Assembly (NCBI GenBank): GCA_964628455.1
Contig: CAZVPD010000147.1
Span: forward strand, 1 to 9,013
Source of the DNA: JAQVWU01 sp964628455
GTDB taxonomy: Bacteria > Bacillota > Clostridia > Oscillospirales > CAG-272
Reading direction: 5' to 3'
Length of the DNA: 9,013 nucleotides
In this document: positions 1 to 6,499 of the stretch, in pieces
Numbering within the stretch: the first letter of the stretch is position 1
Layout: the number at the start of each line of letters is the position of its first letter
Notes under the pieces: generated by a model
What the model was told of the DNA's origin: nothing
Database searches by the model: none
What the model saw: only the letters and a program-made list of their open reading frames with translations
Made by a program: the position numbers and the translations under genes

Positions 1-17
1 ATCTGCATTAAACTCAT
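1..17 (-). CDS. livG: Start of a probable LivG-type ABC ATPase (partial)
   Basis: Only the first codons are inside the window. Reading the minus strand after the livM stop, an SD-like GAAAGG (complement of 28-33) is followed 10 nt later by ATG AGT TTA ATG CAG, giving M-S-L-M-Q. LivG ATPases often begin in a similar way, and livG usually follows livM in HAAT transporter operons, as its cytoplasmic ATPase subunit. No ATPase motif can be seen because the gene leaves the window, so the assignment rests on position, start signal and spacing (27 bp after the livM stop). Confidence 0.5.
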
Positions 18-44
18 GGTTCAATTGCCTTTCACAAAAGTAAT

Positions 45-1010
45 TTATTGATTCTTAAGCTTTCTTTCGGGCCACAGTCCCTGCGGTCTGTTTATTATGA
101 CCACAATCAAAAGCAGTCCGAAGAAAAGCATTCTGAAATTACCTACGAAAGGAACATCACGGAAGATTTCCGGAAATATCGTGAAAAATGCGGCGCCCAG
201 GATAACACCCGGGATTTTTCCCATCCCGCCCAGAATAACAGCCAGCAGAATATTCGCAGACTGTGTAAAGTCGAATGAGTTGGGGGAAATAGCGGTCATT
301 TTAACCACAAAAAAGCTTCCCGCGATCCCGCCCATCACCGCACCGAGAACATAGGCATACAGCTTATACAGTGTTGTGTTCACACCCATTGCCTGCGCGG
401 CGTCTTCGTCCTCGCGGATATAGGATAACGCCCTGCCGAAACGTGAATTTCTGACACGATACGAAATGAAAATATATAAAACGACTAAAAAAAGAAAAAC
501 ATAATACCAATGCCCGATTTTAGTCAAAGAAACTCCGAACAATTCGGGTCTTGCGACAGCGTTCAGCCCGCTTGCCGAACCCGTAATTTCCAGATTGCGC
601 GCGGTGATGCGGACAATTTCCGCAGCCCCCAGGGTGACGATGGCCAGATAGTCGCTGCGTAATTTCAAAGTCGGCGCGCCGACTATAACGGCGGCCAGCG
701 CAGACACCAGCATACAGACCGGCAAAGTAAGCCAGAAATTCCAGTGGAATGTTTGAATTAAAATCCCGGTAGTATACGCGCCTATGGCAAATTTTGCCGC
801 ATAACCCAAATCACACAGACCGGTATATCCGACGATGATATTAAGACCGAATGCAAGCAAAATATAAAACAGTGTGTTCCACAGCACATTTAAAGCATAA
901 TTGTCGATGAACAGCGGCAGCAAAAGCATAACGGCAAAAATACCGGCTATTGTGCCGTATTTTATTTTTTTGTTGTCCGTCAGGCTGTATACCAAATTTT
1001 TGAGTTTCAT
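45..1010 (-). CDS. livM: Branched-chain amino acid ABC transporter permease LivM
   Basis: Encodes a 321-residue integral membrane protein, one of the two permease halves of a HAAT-family ABC importer (leucine/isoleucine/valine type, with relatives for amides and urea). Family landmarks are visible: GYTGLCDLGYAAKFAIGAY at residues 61-79 (the usual GYxGxxSLGHAAFxGIGAY element), LKLRSDYLAIVTLGAAEI at about 115-132, and an EAA-type cytoplasmic coupling loop around 199-217 (REDEDAAQAMGVN...) that would contact the ATPase. Near the C terminus are GGMGKIPGVILGA and the typical ending NRPQGLWPE. Length is normal for LivM. The ATG lies 3 nt after the livH stop codon, and the SD-like AGAGG sits inside the end of livH, which indicates translational coupling. 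The transported substrate cannot be read from the permease. Confidence 0.93.
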   Translation of the reverse strand: MKLKNLVYSLTDNKKIKYGTIAGIFAVMLLLPLFIDNYALNVLWNTLFYILLAFGLNIIVGYTGLCDLGYAAKFAIGAYTTGILIQTFHWNFWLTLPVCMLVSALAAVIVGAPTLKLRSDYLAIVTLGAAEIVRITARNLEITGSASGLNAVARPELFGVSLTKIGHWYYVFLFLVVLYIFISYRVRNSRFGRALSYIREDEDAAQAMGVNTTLYKLYAYVLGAVMGGIAGSFFVVKMTAISPNSFDFTQSANILLAVILGGMGKIPGVILGAAFFTIFPEIFRDVPFVGNFRMLFFGLLLIVVIINRPQGLWPERKLKNQ

Positions 1011-1013
1011 TTT

Positions 1014-1958
1014 TTACATCCTCTCGATTTCGGTTTTGCCCAACAGGCCGTTCGGCCGTAAAATCAAAATAACAATCAGCAGTCCGAAGGCAAAAACATC
1101 TTTCCATTGCGAACCGACGATTTGAGTTCCGAAAGATTCCAGAATGCCAAGCAAAAGCCCGCCGAGCATCGCTCCCGGAATGGAGCCGACTCCGCCGATA
1201 ACAGCCGAGGTAAATGCCTTTATGCCGATATTATAACCCATATAATACACCACACTGCCGTAATAGACGCAGGACATTCCGCCGGCGATCGCCGCCAGCG
1301 CAGAACCGATGACAAAAGTTATGCCGATGACTTTGTAAATATTTATGCCCATCAACCTGCAGGTATCCTGGTCAAGGGCTATCGCGCGCATCGCCTTGCC
1401 CATCATTGTCCGGCTGATAAACAAATGAAGGCCAACCATGACCGCCGCAGAAATAAGGATCAGAATGATTTTTATATAGGAAACGGTAATGCTGCCGAAT
1501 CTGAATCCGAGGGAATTGTCCAGTCCGCTTGTGAAAAACAAAGGCTGGCTGTTCGTCAGTCCCATAGCCGAATTGTATAATACAAGAGAGACGCCGATAG
1601 CCGTAATTAAAAGCGTCAGTCTCGGCGCGCCCAGAAGCGGGCGATATGCGAAACGCTGAGCCGAAAAGCCGACTGCCGCAGCTATAACCATGGCGATCAG
1701 AACGGAGACCGCGATGGCTGCCCAGCCTGTTAAAAAGCGCGACACGACGCCGAATGCGGTCAGGCAGCTGAACGCGCCTATCATGTATATGTCGCCGTGT
1801 GCGAAATTCAACAGTTTGATAATTCCGTAAACCATTGAATATCCCAATGCAACCAGCGCATAGAAGGAACCTAAAACCAGGCCGTCAATAACCGGCTGAA
1901 GAAAATTACCTGCGAAACTCACTAGATTTAACACCACCCGATAGGATAAACCGGTCAT
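1014..1958 (-). CDS. livH: Branched-chain amino acid ABC transporter permease LivH
   Basis: The 314-residue second permease subunit of the HAAT importer. Diagnostic segments are DGLVLGSFYALVALGYSMVYG (about 25-45), the classic GIIKLLNFAHGDIYMIGAF (45-63) and an EAA-type loop MRAIALDQDTCRLMGINIYKV (190-210). The C terminus has GGVGSIPGAMLGGLLLG and ends ILRPNGLLGKTEIERM. The start is uncertain. ATG 1958 has no Shine-Dalgarno and lies in one arm of an inverted repeat. GTG 1922 (codon 13) is preceded by GGGTGGTG (complement of 1932-1939) and would give an N terminus closer to the usual LivH length. The gene lies 40 bp after livK and 3 bp before livM in the same transcription unit. Confidence 0.93.
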   Translation of the reverse strand: MTGLSYRVVLNLVSFAGNFLQPVIDGLVLGSFYALVALGYSMVYGIIKLLNFAHGDIYMIGAFSCLTAFGVVSRFLTGWAAIAVSVLIAMVIAAAVGFSAQRFAYRPLLGAPRLTLLITAIGVSLVLYNSAMGLTNSQPLFFTSGLDNSLGFRFGSITVSYIKIILILISAAVMVGLHLFISRTMMGKAMRAIALDQDTCRLMGINIYKVIGITFVIGSALAAIAGGMSCVYYGSVVYYMGYNIGIKAFTSAVIGGVGSIPGAMLGGLLLGILESFGTQIVGSQWKDVFAFGLLIVILILRPNGLLGKTEIERM

Positions 1959-1984
1959 AAATTGCGAAAAATCTATGACCGGTT
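1949..1984 (-). promoter_or_regulatory. Inverted repeat spanning the upstream livH start
   Basis: AACCGGTCATA (1949-1959) and TATGACCGGTT (1974-1984) are perfect 11-bp reverse complements separated by 14 nt. In the livKHM mRNA they would form a hairpin whose 3' arm contains ATG 1958, the first possible livH start. No T-tract follows it on the minus strand (next bases TTATCC), so it is not a standard terminator. It could block translation initiation, or protect the 3' end of the livK message, which is a common way to make binding protein in excess over permease. The repeat is seen directly; the function is inferred. Confidence 0.6.
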
Positions 1985-1998
1985 CATTTTAAAAACTA

Positions 1999-3129
1999 TT
2001 ATTTAAGAGTTATTAATTTAAACGCGTCACCCTGTATCTGCAGAACAATAAAGTTGGAAACGGCAAGCTCGCGATTTTCATTGAATTTTATCAGACCGGA
2101 TAAGCCCTGATATTCAACACCCTGAACGGCATCGCGTACTTTTTCTGTTTCCATGGAATCGGCTTTTTCAATGGAGCTTTTAAGCAGATAAATCGTATCA
2201 TAAGCCAAAGTGGCGTAATTTCCGGGTCCTTCATTGTACTTGGCCTTGTAATCCGCTACAAATTTTTCTCCGCCCTGGGCAAATTCAACGAAAGGAGGTG
2301 AAGTTACATAGACGCCTTCTCCGTCGGTACCGCAGGCCTCAATGAGTTCGGGTGAGGCCGAGCCGTCACCGACCGCTATTTCGCCGTCGTATCCGCCTGT
2401 GCGAAGCTGTTTGATCACATTGGAACCGTCCGCGTGGTAGCCGCACCAATAGACAAAATCCGCACCCGAGTTTTTAACGGCGGTTACGATGGCGGAGACG
2501 TCAGCCGTTCCTTTTTCCATAACCTGAACCGTTGCGATTTCGAATCCGCTTTCGGGAAGGTTCTTTTCGCAGATGTCCGAAAGATTTTTGGTATAGGCGT
2601 CACCCTGGTGGATCAAGGCCACTTTTTTTACATTGATGCTCTTGCAGAGTTCGGCAAGAGTGACAACGGCATGCGTACCGGGGCTGTTGATCATAAACGT
2701 CTGGTTTAAACCAAGCTTTGTTATATCGGTTGAGTTGGCGGCTGTTATGAGCATAAGCAGATTCGCATCAAAAAACTGCTGAAGGGTCGGGATGGTGGCA
2801 CCGGAAGAATAACCTCCTACCACAAAGTCGGGTTCTTTTGCAATGATTTTTGCCGCGGCCTGTGTAGCCATATTGGGGTCCGCACCGTCATCCGCCGAAT
2901 ACAGCACAAGCTGTTTCCCCAAAACTCCGCCGTTTGCGTTTATTTCGTCACAAGCCAGCTGATAGGAATTCAGCATGTCCTTCCCGTAATAGGCCTCAGA
3001 ACCCGAAAGAGGGACCAAAACACCTATTGTAATTTCATTTTCGTTCTTTTCCGAACAACCGGACACGGAAAGCAGCAGGGAGCAGAGCATAACCAAAACC
3101 AGAAAAACCCCGAGAATTCTTTTCCTCAT
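1999..3129 (-). CDS. livK: HAAT-type substrate-binding lipoprotein LivK
   Basis: The 376-residue extracellular receptor of the LivKHM importer. The N terminus has a basic MRKR, a hydrophobic stretch and a lipobox V-S-G-C with the lipidated cysteine at residue 25, so it is anchored on the outer face of the cytoplasmic membrane. The mature part is a periplasmic-binding-protein type I fold (Peripla_BP_6): EITIGVLVPLSGSEAYYGK, then LACDEINANGGVLGKQLVLYSADDGADP and IIAKEPDFVVGGYSSGATIP, all typical of LIV/amide/urea receptors. The start is well supported: GGAGGTT (complement of 3135-3141) lies 6-7 nt before ATG. It is first in the operon, 40 bp before livH, with its own promoter at 3184-3212. The ligand is unknown; leucine-type amino acids, other amino acids, short amides or urea are all possible for this family. 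Confidence 0.92.
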   Translation of the reverse strand: MRKRILGVFLVLVMLCSLLLSVSGCSEKNENEITIGVLVPLSGSEAYYGKDMLNSYQLACDEINANGGVLGKQLVLYSADDGADPNMATQAAAKIIAKEPDFVVGGYSSGATIPTLQQFFDANLLMLITAANSTDITKLGLNQTFMINSPGTHAVVTLAELCKSINVKKVALIHQGDAYTKNLSDICEKNLPESGFEIATVQVMEKGTADVSAIVTAVKNSGADFVYWCGYHADGSNVIKQLRTGGYDGEIAVGDGSASPELIEACGTDGEGVYVTSPPFVEFAQGGEKFVADYKAKYNEGPGNYATLAYDTIYLLKSSIEKADSMETEKVRDAVQGVEYQGLSGLIKFNENRELAVSNFIVLQIQGDAFKLITLK

Positions 3130-3183
3130 AAAATAACCTCCATAAAAATAATAAATTTATTTTTTCCGTCGGATTCACAACAA

Positions 3184-3212
3184 ATTTAAGCATAGAATCG
3201 ATTTTTTGTCAA
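3184..3212 (-). promoter_or_regulatory. Promoter of the livKHM operon
   Basis: On the minus strand a perfect -35 TTGACA (complement of 3207-3212) is followed by a 17-bp spacer and TTAAAT (complement of 3184-3189), with an extended TG two bases upstream of the -10. The start of transcription would be near 3177, giving a leader of about 48 nt. That leader contains a 12-bp AT-only palindrome (AATAAATTTATT, 3150-3161), a possible operator or chance in AT-rich sequence. The -35 begins only 16 bp past the DMT stop codon, and no terminator is visible between, so read-through from the DMT gene is possible. Confidence 0.7.
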
Positions 3213-3228
3213 GCATGATCTGCGTGTT

Positions 3229-4095
3229 TTATGCTGTTTTCCGGGATTTTGCCGCGCTTATCTTCGCAGACGGTTTTTCTGCCCGGATATTAAAAATGAC
3301 AACGGTTAAAACAATCACCGTCCCTCCCGCTATCGTATAAAAACCCGGTATCTCGTGAGTGACGAGCGCGACCCAAAGCGGATTCAAAACAGGTTCCAGC
3401 GCTGTTATCAGGCACGCCACAAGCGCGGGCGTATGCTTGATTCCGAGTGAAAAAAACACGTAGGCAACACCGACCTGAACAATTCCCAAAATCAAAACGG
3501 CTCCCCATGCCACAGGGCTTGATGTGACGCCGAAAAAAACAAACGGCATGCCGACCGCAGCGTTTATCAGAAATCCAAGCAGAAGAGATTGTTCCGGTCT
3601 GGTGTCCTGCCTCCTGCTGCACACAAATACACCGGCAAAAGAAAGCCCCGAAACCACAGCAAAAATATTGCCTAACAACCTGCCGCCGTCCGGGTGGTCG
3701 AAAAAAAACAATAACATACCTAATATAGTGACCGAAACGGCAATCGCTTCACTTGTTTTCGGCTTTTTTTTGTAAAATACCAGTTCAAGCAATATAATAA
3801 AGATCGGCGCGGTGAACTGCAATAAAATAGCCGCGGCCGCAGTAGTCAGTTTGTTTGCAAAAACAAATAAAGTGGTAGTGGAAGCCAGACAAAATGCGCT
3901 TAAAATATTCCCCTTGGTAAATTCTATTTTCATGCTTTTTCGGTAAATCACAAAAACCGCGGCACCCAGCAGAGCCCGTATGCTGATGATAGTCATTGCA
4001 TTCCACGGTATATACTTCATACACAGTCCGCCGATGCTCCAGCACAGCGAGGCGGCAATCATAAACAGCGGGCCTTTGCGCTCAGAGGATAACAA
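3229..4095 (-). CDS. EamA/DMT-family 10-TM transporter
   Basis: Encodes a 288-residue inner-membrane protein of the drug/metabolite transporter superfamily. It has two tandem EamA repeats (about residues 10-140 and 150-275), each made of hydrophobic segments with short loops. Typical elements are MIAASLCWSIGGLCMKY at the first helix, TTAAAAILLQFTAPIFIILLE in the first half and HTPALVACLITALEPVLNPLWVAL in the second, the usual proline/glutamate-containing motif of EamA repeats. The C-terminal tail is short and basic (KPSAKISAAKSRKTA). Such proteins export amino acids or other metabolites; the substrate cannot be predicted here. Translation starts at TTG 4095, 9 nt after AGGTGG. An ATG at 4099 is out of frame and opens only a five-codon frame. 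Expressed from its own promoter (4142-4170), divergent from the TIM-barrel gene. Confidence 0.9.
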   Translation of the reverse strand: MLSSERKGPLFMIAASLCWSIGGLCMKYIPWNAMTIISIRALLGAAVFVIYRKSMKIEFTKGNILSAFCLASTTTLFVFANKLTTAAAAILLQFTAPIFIILLELVFYKKKPKTSEAIAVSVTILGMLLFFFDHPDGGRLLGNIFAVVSGLSFAGVFVCSRRQDTRPEQSLLLGFLINAAVGMPFVFFGVTSSPVAWGAVLILGIVQVGVAYVFFSLGIKHTPALVACLITALEPVLNPLWVALVTHEIPGFYTIAGGTVIVLTVVIFNIRAEKPSAKISAAKSRKTA

Positions 4096-4104
4096 TCATT
4101 TCAG

Positions 4105-4111
4105 CCACCTT
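4105..4111 (-). promoter_or_regulatory. Ribosome binding site deciding the TTG start of the DMT gene
   Basis: The complement reads AAGGTGG. It lies 9 nt from TTG 4095, which is in frame with the transporter, and 5 nt from ATG 4099, which is out of frame and stops after five codons (M-I-V-I-L). The in-frame TTG is therefore the likely start. The next in-frame ATG (residue 12) would remove the N-terminal edge just before helix 1. Confidence 0.55.
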
Positions 4112-4141
4112 CAGTAAATTGAACAACACATCAATCGTTTG

Positions 4142-4170
4142 ATTTTATCATATTTTTTACCTTATGTCAA
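4142..4170 (-). promoter_or_regulatory. Promoter of the DMT transporter gene
   Basis: The minus strand has TTGACA (complement of 4165-4170), a 17-bp spacer and TAAAAT (complement of 4142-4147), with an extended TG before the -10. This is a near-consensus sigma-A promoter. Transcription would start near 4135, leaving a leader of about 40 nt before the TTG start. Confidence 0.8.
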
Positions 4171-4210
4171 TAAAAACAATCGGAACGGCACAACAAACGT
4201 AAAAATTTTT

Positions 4211-4240
4211 ACTTTGATAAATTCGATAAATTCCCAAAGT
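4211..4240. repeat. 9-bp tandem repeat inside a short inverted repeat
   Basis: GATAAATTC occurs twice in tandem (4216-4224 and 4225-4233). The pair is flanked by ACTTTG (4211-4216) and CAAAGT (4235-4240), a perfect 6-bp inverted repeat. It sits in the AT-rich part of the divergent region, about 41 bp upstream of the DMT -35 and about 94 bp upstream of the -35 of the TIM-barrel gene. It could be a regulator-binding site shared by the two promoters; this is inference. Confidence 0.4.
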
Positions 4241-4333
4241 GAGCTCCGCAGCGGCATTTTTAGCGATAATTGTCTTTTTTATGAGGATCCGCTTCGGCCT
4301 GCATGTTTCCGGACCGCAGACGGAAAACAGGCG

Positions 4334-4362
4334 TTGACAAATGAGGACGTATATGTTATGGT
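4334..4362 (+). promoter_or_regulatory. Promoter of the TIM-barrel gene
   Basis: Perfect -35 TTGACA (4334-4339), a 17-bp spacer and TATGGT (4357-4362), preceded by TG at 4354-4355 (extended -10). Transcription would start near 4369. The open frame has in-frame ATGs at 4341 and 4353, but both lie inside this promoter and would not be in the transcript, which supports ATG 4416 as the true start with a leader of about 46 nt. Confidence 0.65.
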
Positions 4363-4415
4363 TTGATTGTAAAGAACGGCATGCGGCGAAACAAACGCGG
4401 GAGGACAGAAAAGTT

Positions 4416-5894
4416 ATGAGAGATATGAAGGATATCGCGAAAACCGAAAGCCCGGAATACCGCGTATTCTGGACATGGGATTACTGCACCTTGTGGGACG
4501 ACTCGTATTTTGCGCGCGGGATGGGGGCTTTCGGCCCGAACCAGCGCCGCGCCTATTTCCTGCGGGATTACAAAAGGATGGTGGACTTCTGCTCGGATCA
4601 CGGGATAGGCGGGATCGTGATCTGGGGCGCCCTGCGCGCCCACAACAGCGGGGAGGAGCAGCTGAAGGAACTGGTGAAATACGGCAGGTCGAAGCAGGTG
4701 CGCATCCTGCCAGGAGTCGGCATCTTCGGCTACGGCGGGATCTATTACGACAGCCGCAAAGAATACACCGGCTGGGTGGATATCCCGATGGGGTCAAATC
4801 CCTATTCGCTGCACTCATGGCTTTCGGACCATCCCGAATTCGCGGCTGTGGGGGCCGACGGGAAACCGATGAAGACGGGCATGTACAGCGACGTGGCATG
4901 CCCCTCGCGCCCTGAGAACCTCGCGTGGTTCAGGGAAGCCCTGGCCTGGCTGTTTACGGAATTCGGCGTGGACGGCGTGCAGGTCGAGATCGGCGATTAT
5001 TCGGTCTGCCGGTGTGAAAAATGCGCCGCCAAACGGACGGGCGGCGATACGTCGATGTTCTTTGTCGAGGATATGATCGAACCGTATACCGCCGCCTGCG
5101 ACACAGCGCGTCGGATAAACCCCGGCGCGTGGGTCCTTTGCGAGGCGTACAGCAGCTTCGCGGAGCCGCTGTCACGCGAGCAGCCGGGATTCTTTTCCGC
5201 CCTGAACGACAGGCAGAAGGCCTTACTGTCGCAATTGCCGGAAAACGCAGTCGTGCAGTGGGCGTCCGACCGGGCGGCGGGGCTCCAAGCGACGCACGCC
5301 TGGGGACCGGACGTGGTTCTTCCCAACAAAAACAACATCGCGCGGATCCACGCCGGTTCGCAGCACAGTTTTCACGGCATCGGCGACTGGGGTGTGCACA
5401 CCATCGGTGACCTGGTCCGCAAGGCGCGGCTGAGCGGCGTAAACGGGGTCAGCATCTTCGGGGAGGAATCGCCCGCTGCGCCTCCGAACGAGGCCAACTA
5501 CCTGATCTTCTCGGAATTCTGCGGCTGCGGCAATCCCAATCCCGGATGCGCCGCGGACCTGTTCTTCGCAAACACGCTGGACCCGCTCTACGGAGGAAGC
5601 GGGATGGCCGGGGAATGGGAACGGATCTACGTAACGGCCCTGAGCATGATGCCGGACAAAAACCGGCTGTCCGCGACGCTGAGCCGTCCGGAAGGGGATG
5701 CGCGGCTCTTCGAGTCGGTCGCCCGGATGAACGCGTCCGATAAGCGGCAGACCGCGCTGCGGCTGGCCGATGAAGTACACTCCGTCTCCGGAAAACTGTC
5801 CGGCGAGCCCTGCCGGAGATGGAGCTGGCTTGAAAACCGGCTGTGGCGGGACGAGTTCCTGTACAGGACGGCCGTTGCGGACTATACAACGTGA
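4416..5894 (+). CDS. TIM-barrel glycoside-hydrolase-like protein with a CxCxxC cluster
   Basis: A 492-residue cytoplasmic protein; there is no signal peptide or membrane segment. ATG 4416 is chosen because GGGAGG (4399-4404) precedes it by 11 nt and because a strong promoter overlaps the earlier in-frame ATGs (4341, 4353). Alternating hydrophobic strands and helices fit a (beta/alpha)8 barrel: YRVFWTWDYCTLW near the start, GIGGIVIWGAL (about 63-73), RILPGVGIFGYGG (96-108), GVDGVQVEIGDYSVCRCEKC (184-203), WVLCEAYSS (239-247), VVQWASD (279-285) and GVNGVSIFGEESP (342-354). E191 and D194 at a strand end, and E350/E351 at the last strand, are candidate catalytic acids. C198, C200 and C203 could bind a metal. 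The C-terminal part (NYLIFSEFCGCGNPN... LDPLYGG) is helical and resembles uncharacterised barrel proteins of anaerobes. Substrate and reaction are unknown. GC is visibly higher than in the liv genes. Confidence 0.75.
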   Translation: MRDMKDIAKTESPEYRVFWTWDYCTLWDDSYFARGMGAFGPNQRRAYFLRDYKRMVDFCSDHGIGGIVIWGALRAHNSGEEQLKELVKYGRSKQVRILPGVGIFGYGGIYYDSRKEYTGWVDIPMGSNPYSLHSWLSDHPEFAAVGADGKPMKTGMYSDVACPSRPENLAWFREALAWLFTEFGVDGVQVEIGDYSVCRCEKCAAKRTGGDTSMFFVEDMIEPYTAACDTARRINPGAWVLCEAYSSFAEPLSREQPGFFSALNDRQKALLSQLPENAVVQWASDRAAGLQATHAWGPDVVLPNKNNIARIHAGSQHSFHGIGDWGVHTIGDLVRKARLSGVNGVSIFGEESPAAPPNEANYLIFSEFCGCGNPNPGCAADLFFANTLDPLYGGSGMAGEWERIYVTALSMMPDKNRLSATLSRPEGDARLFESVARMNASDKRQTALRLADEVHSVSGKLSGEPCRRWSWLENRLWRDEFLYRTAVADYTT

Positions 5895-5902
5895 AAACAG
5901 GC

Positions 5903-5930
5903 GGATCCGGTCACCGGGATCCGGTCACCG
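5903..5930. repeat. Two perfect tandem copies of a 14-bp GC-rich unit
   Basis: GGATCCGGTCACCG is present at 5903-5916 and again at 5917-5930, followed by a partial variant (GGGACCG). Each unit contains GGATCC, and CCGGTCACCGG is a near-palindrome, so the stretch can fold into a hairpin on either strand. It fills the 30-bp gap between two convergent genes and overlaps the last codons of the HD gene. It could act as a bidirectional transcription block, but it has no T-tract on either side. Confidence 0.6.
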
Positions 5931-6476
5931 GGGACCGAATAAATACGCGCAGTGAGCGGAAAATTCTTCGGTCAGTCTGCGGTATACGGCGCTGCCGGTC
6001 TTTCCGGTATTCCCGAAAAATTCGTCGTATAAACCGAACATCCGCTTTTGCTTCTCGTAGCCCCTGTTGAAGCGCTTCCATAATTCTTCGCCGACAGCCG
6101 CATAATCTTTGCACATGGAGCGTATATTCGAGAGCTTATCCGCGAAAACCAGAAGTATCTGCTCCGGTTCCGCATTTTCGAGACTTTTGAGCGTGTGCGT
6201 TTTTCTTTCTTCCCAGGGCAGGCTCTTGTCTTCGGAATTGAAAGCGACCAGTTTCGCAACTTTCTCGCCGAACCGAACCGCTATCTCTTCCGCCGTCGCC
6301 CGCGTGTCCTCAAGCGTATCGTGGAGCAGACCGGCGGCCATTACCTCCTCCCCGCATCCGAGCTCCCCGAGGATTTCGCTTACCTCAACCGGATGCACGA
6401 TGTACGGGACATCCGTTCCCTTGCGCACCTGACCTTTATGCGCCTGAGCCGCGAATTCATAAGCTTTTTCCAGCAT
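5925..6476 (-). CDS. HD-domain small alarmone hydrolase-like protein
   Basis: A 183-residue cytoplasmic protein matching the hydrolase domain of RelA/SpoT and the free-standing MESH1/SAH proteins, which remove the 3'-pyrophosphate of (p)ppGpp with Mn2+. The motifs are in order: AHKGQVRKG (12-20, R18), PYIVHP (24-29, H28), LLHDTLEDT (50-58, with HD at 52-53 and ED at 56-57), RFGEKVAKLV (68-77) and ADKLSNIR (112-119, with D113 and N117). All the metal and catalytic positions of this family that I know are present. No synthetase, TGS or ACT domain follows; the C-terminal 60 residues are helical (YEKQKRMFGLYDEFFG). The start ATG 6476 has GGGGGG (complement of 6484-6489) 7 nt upstream. Other HD phosphohydrolase substrates (nucleotides, NADPH as for MESH1) are possible. 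It is monocistronic and convergent with the TIM-barrel gene. Confidence 0.85.
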   Translation of the reverse strand: MLEKAYEFAAQAHKGQVRKGTDVPYIVHPVEVSEILGELGCGEEVMAAGLLHDTLEDTRATAEEIAVRFGEKVAKLVAFNSEDKSLPWEERKTHTLKSLENAEPEQILLVFADKLSNIRSMCKDYAAVGEELWKRFNRGYEKQKRMFGLYDEFFGNTGKTGSAVYRRLTEEFSAHCAYLFGPR

Positions 6477-6499
6477 CTTTTATCCCCCCGAATGTTCCC

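Noticed and set aside
1107..1580. 157-codon plus-strand frame opposite livH
   Set aside because: Low-complexity polar translation, no SD, and fully overlapped by a well-supported permease gene.
3150..3161. 12-bp palindrome AATAAATTTATT in the livK leader as a distinct operator
   Set aside because: Made only of A and T within an AT-rich leader, so chance is likely; it is mentioned only under the promoter.
4281..4337. 18-codon frame ATG AGG ATC CGC... ending in the -35 of the next promoter
   Set aside because: No SD (preceded by a T-run) and no promoter; too short to judge.
4341..4415. N-terminal 25-codon extension of the TIM-barrel protein from ATG 4341
   Set aside because: No SD sequence precedes it, and a strong promoter (-35 at 4334, -10 at 4357) overlaps it, so these codons are probably not transcribed.
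5223..5780. Long antisense open frame (185 codons) opposite the TIM-barrel gene, plus similar shifted frames around 4414-5410
   Set aside because: Arginine- and proline-rich translations without start signals; they are a side effect of the GC-rich third positions of the real gene.
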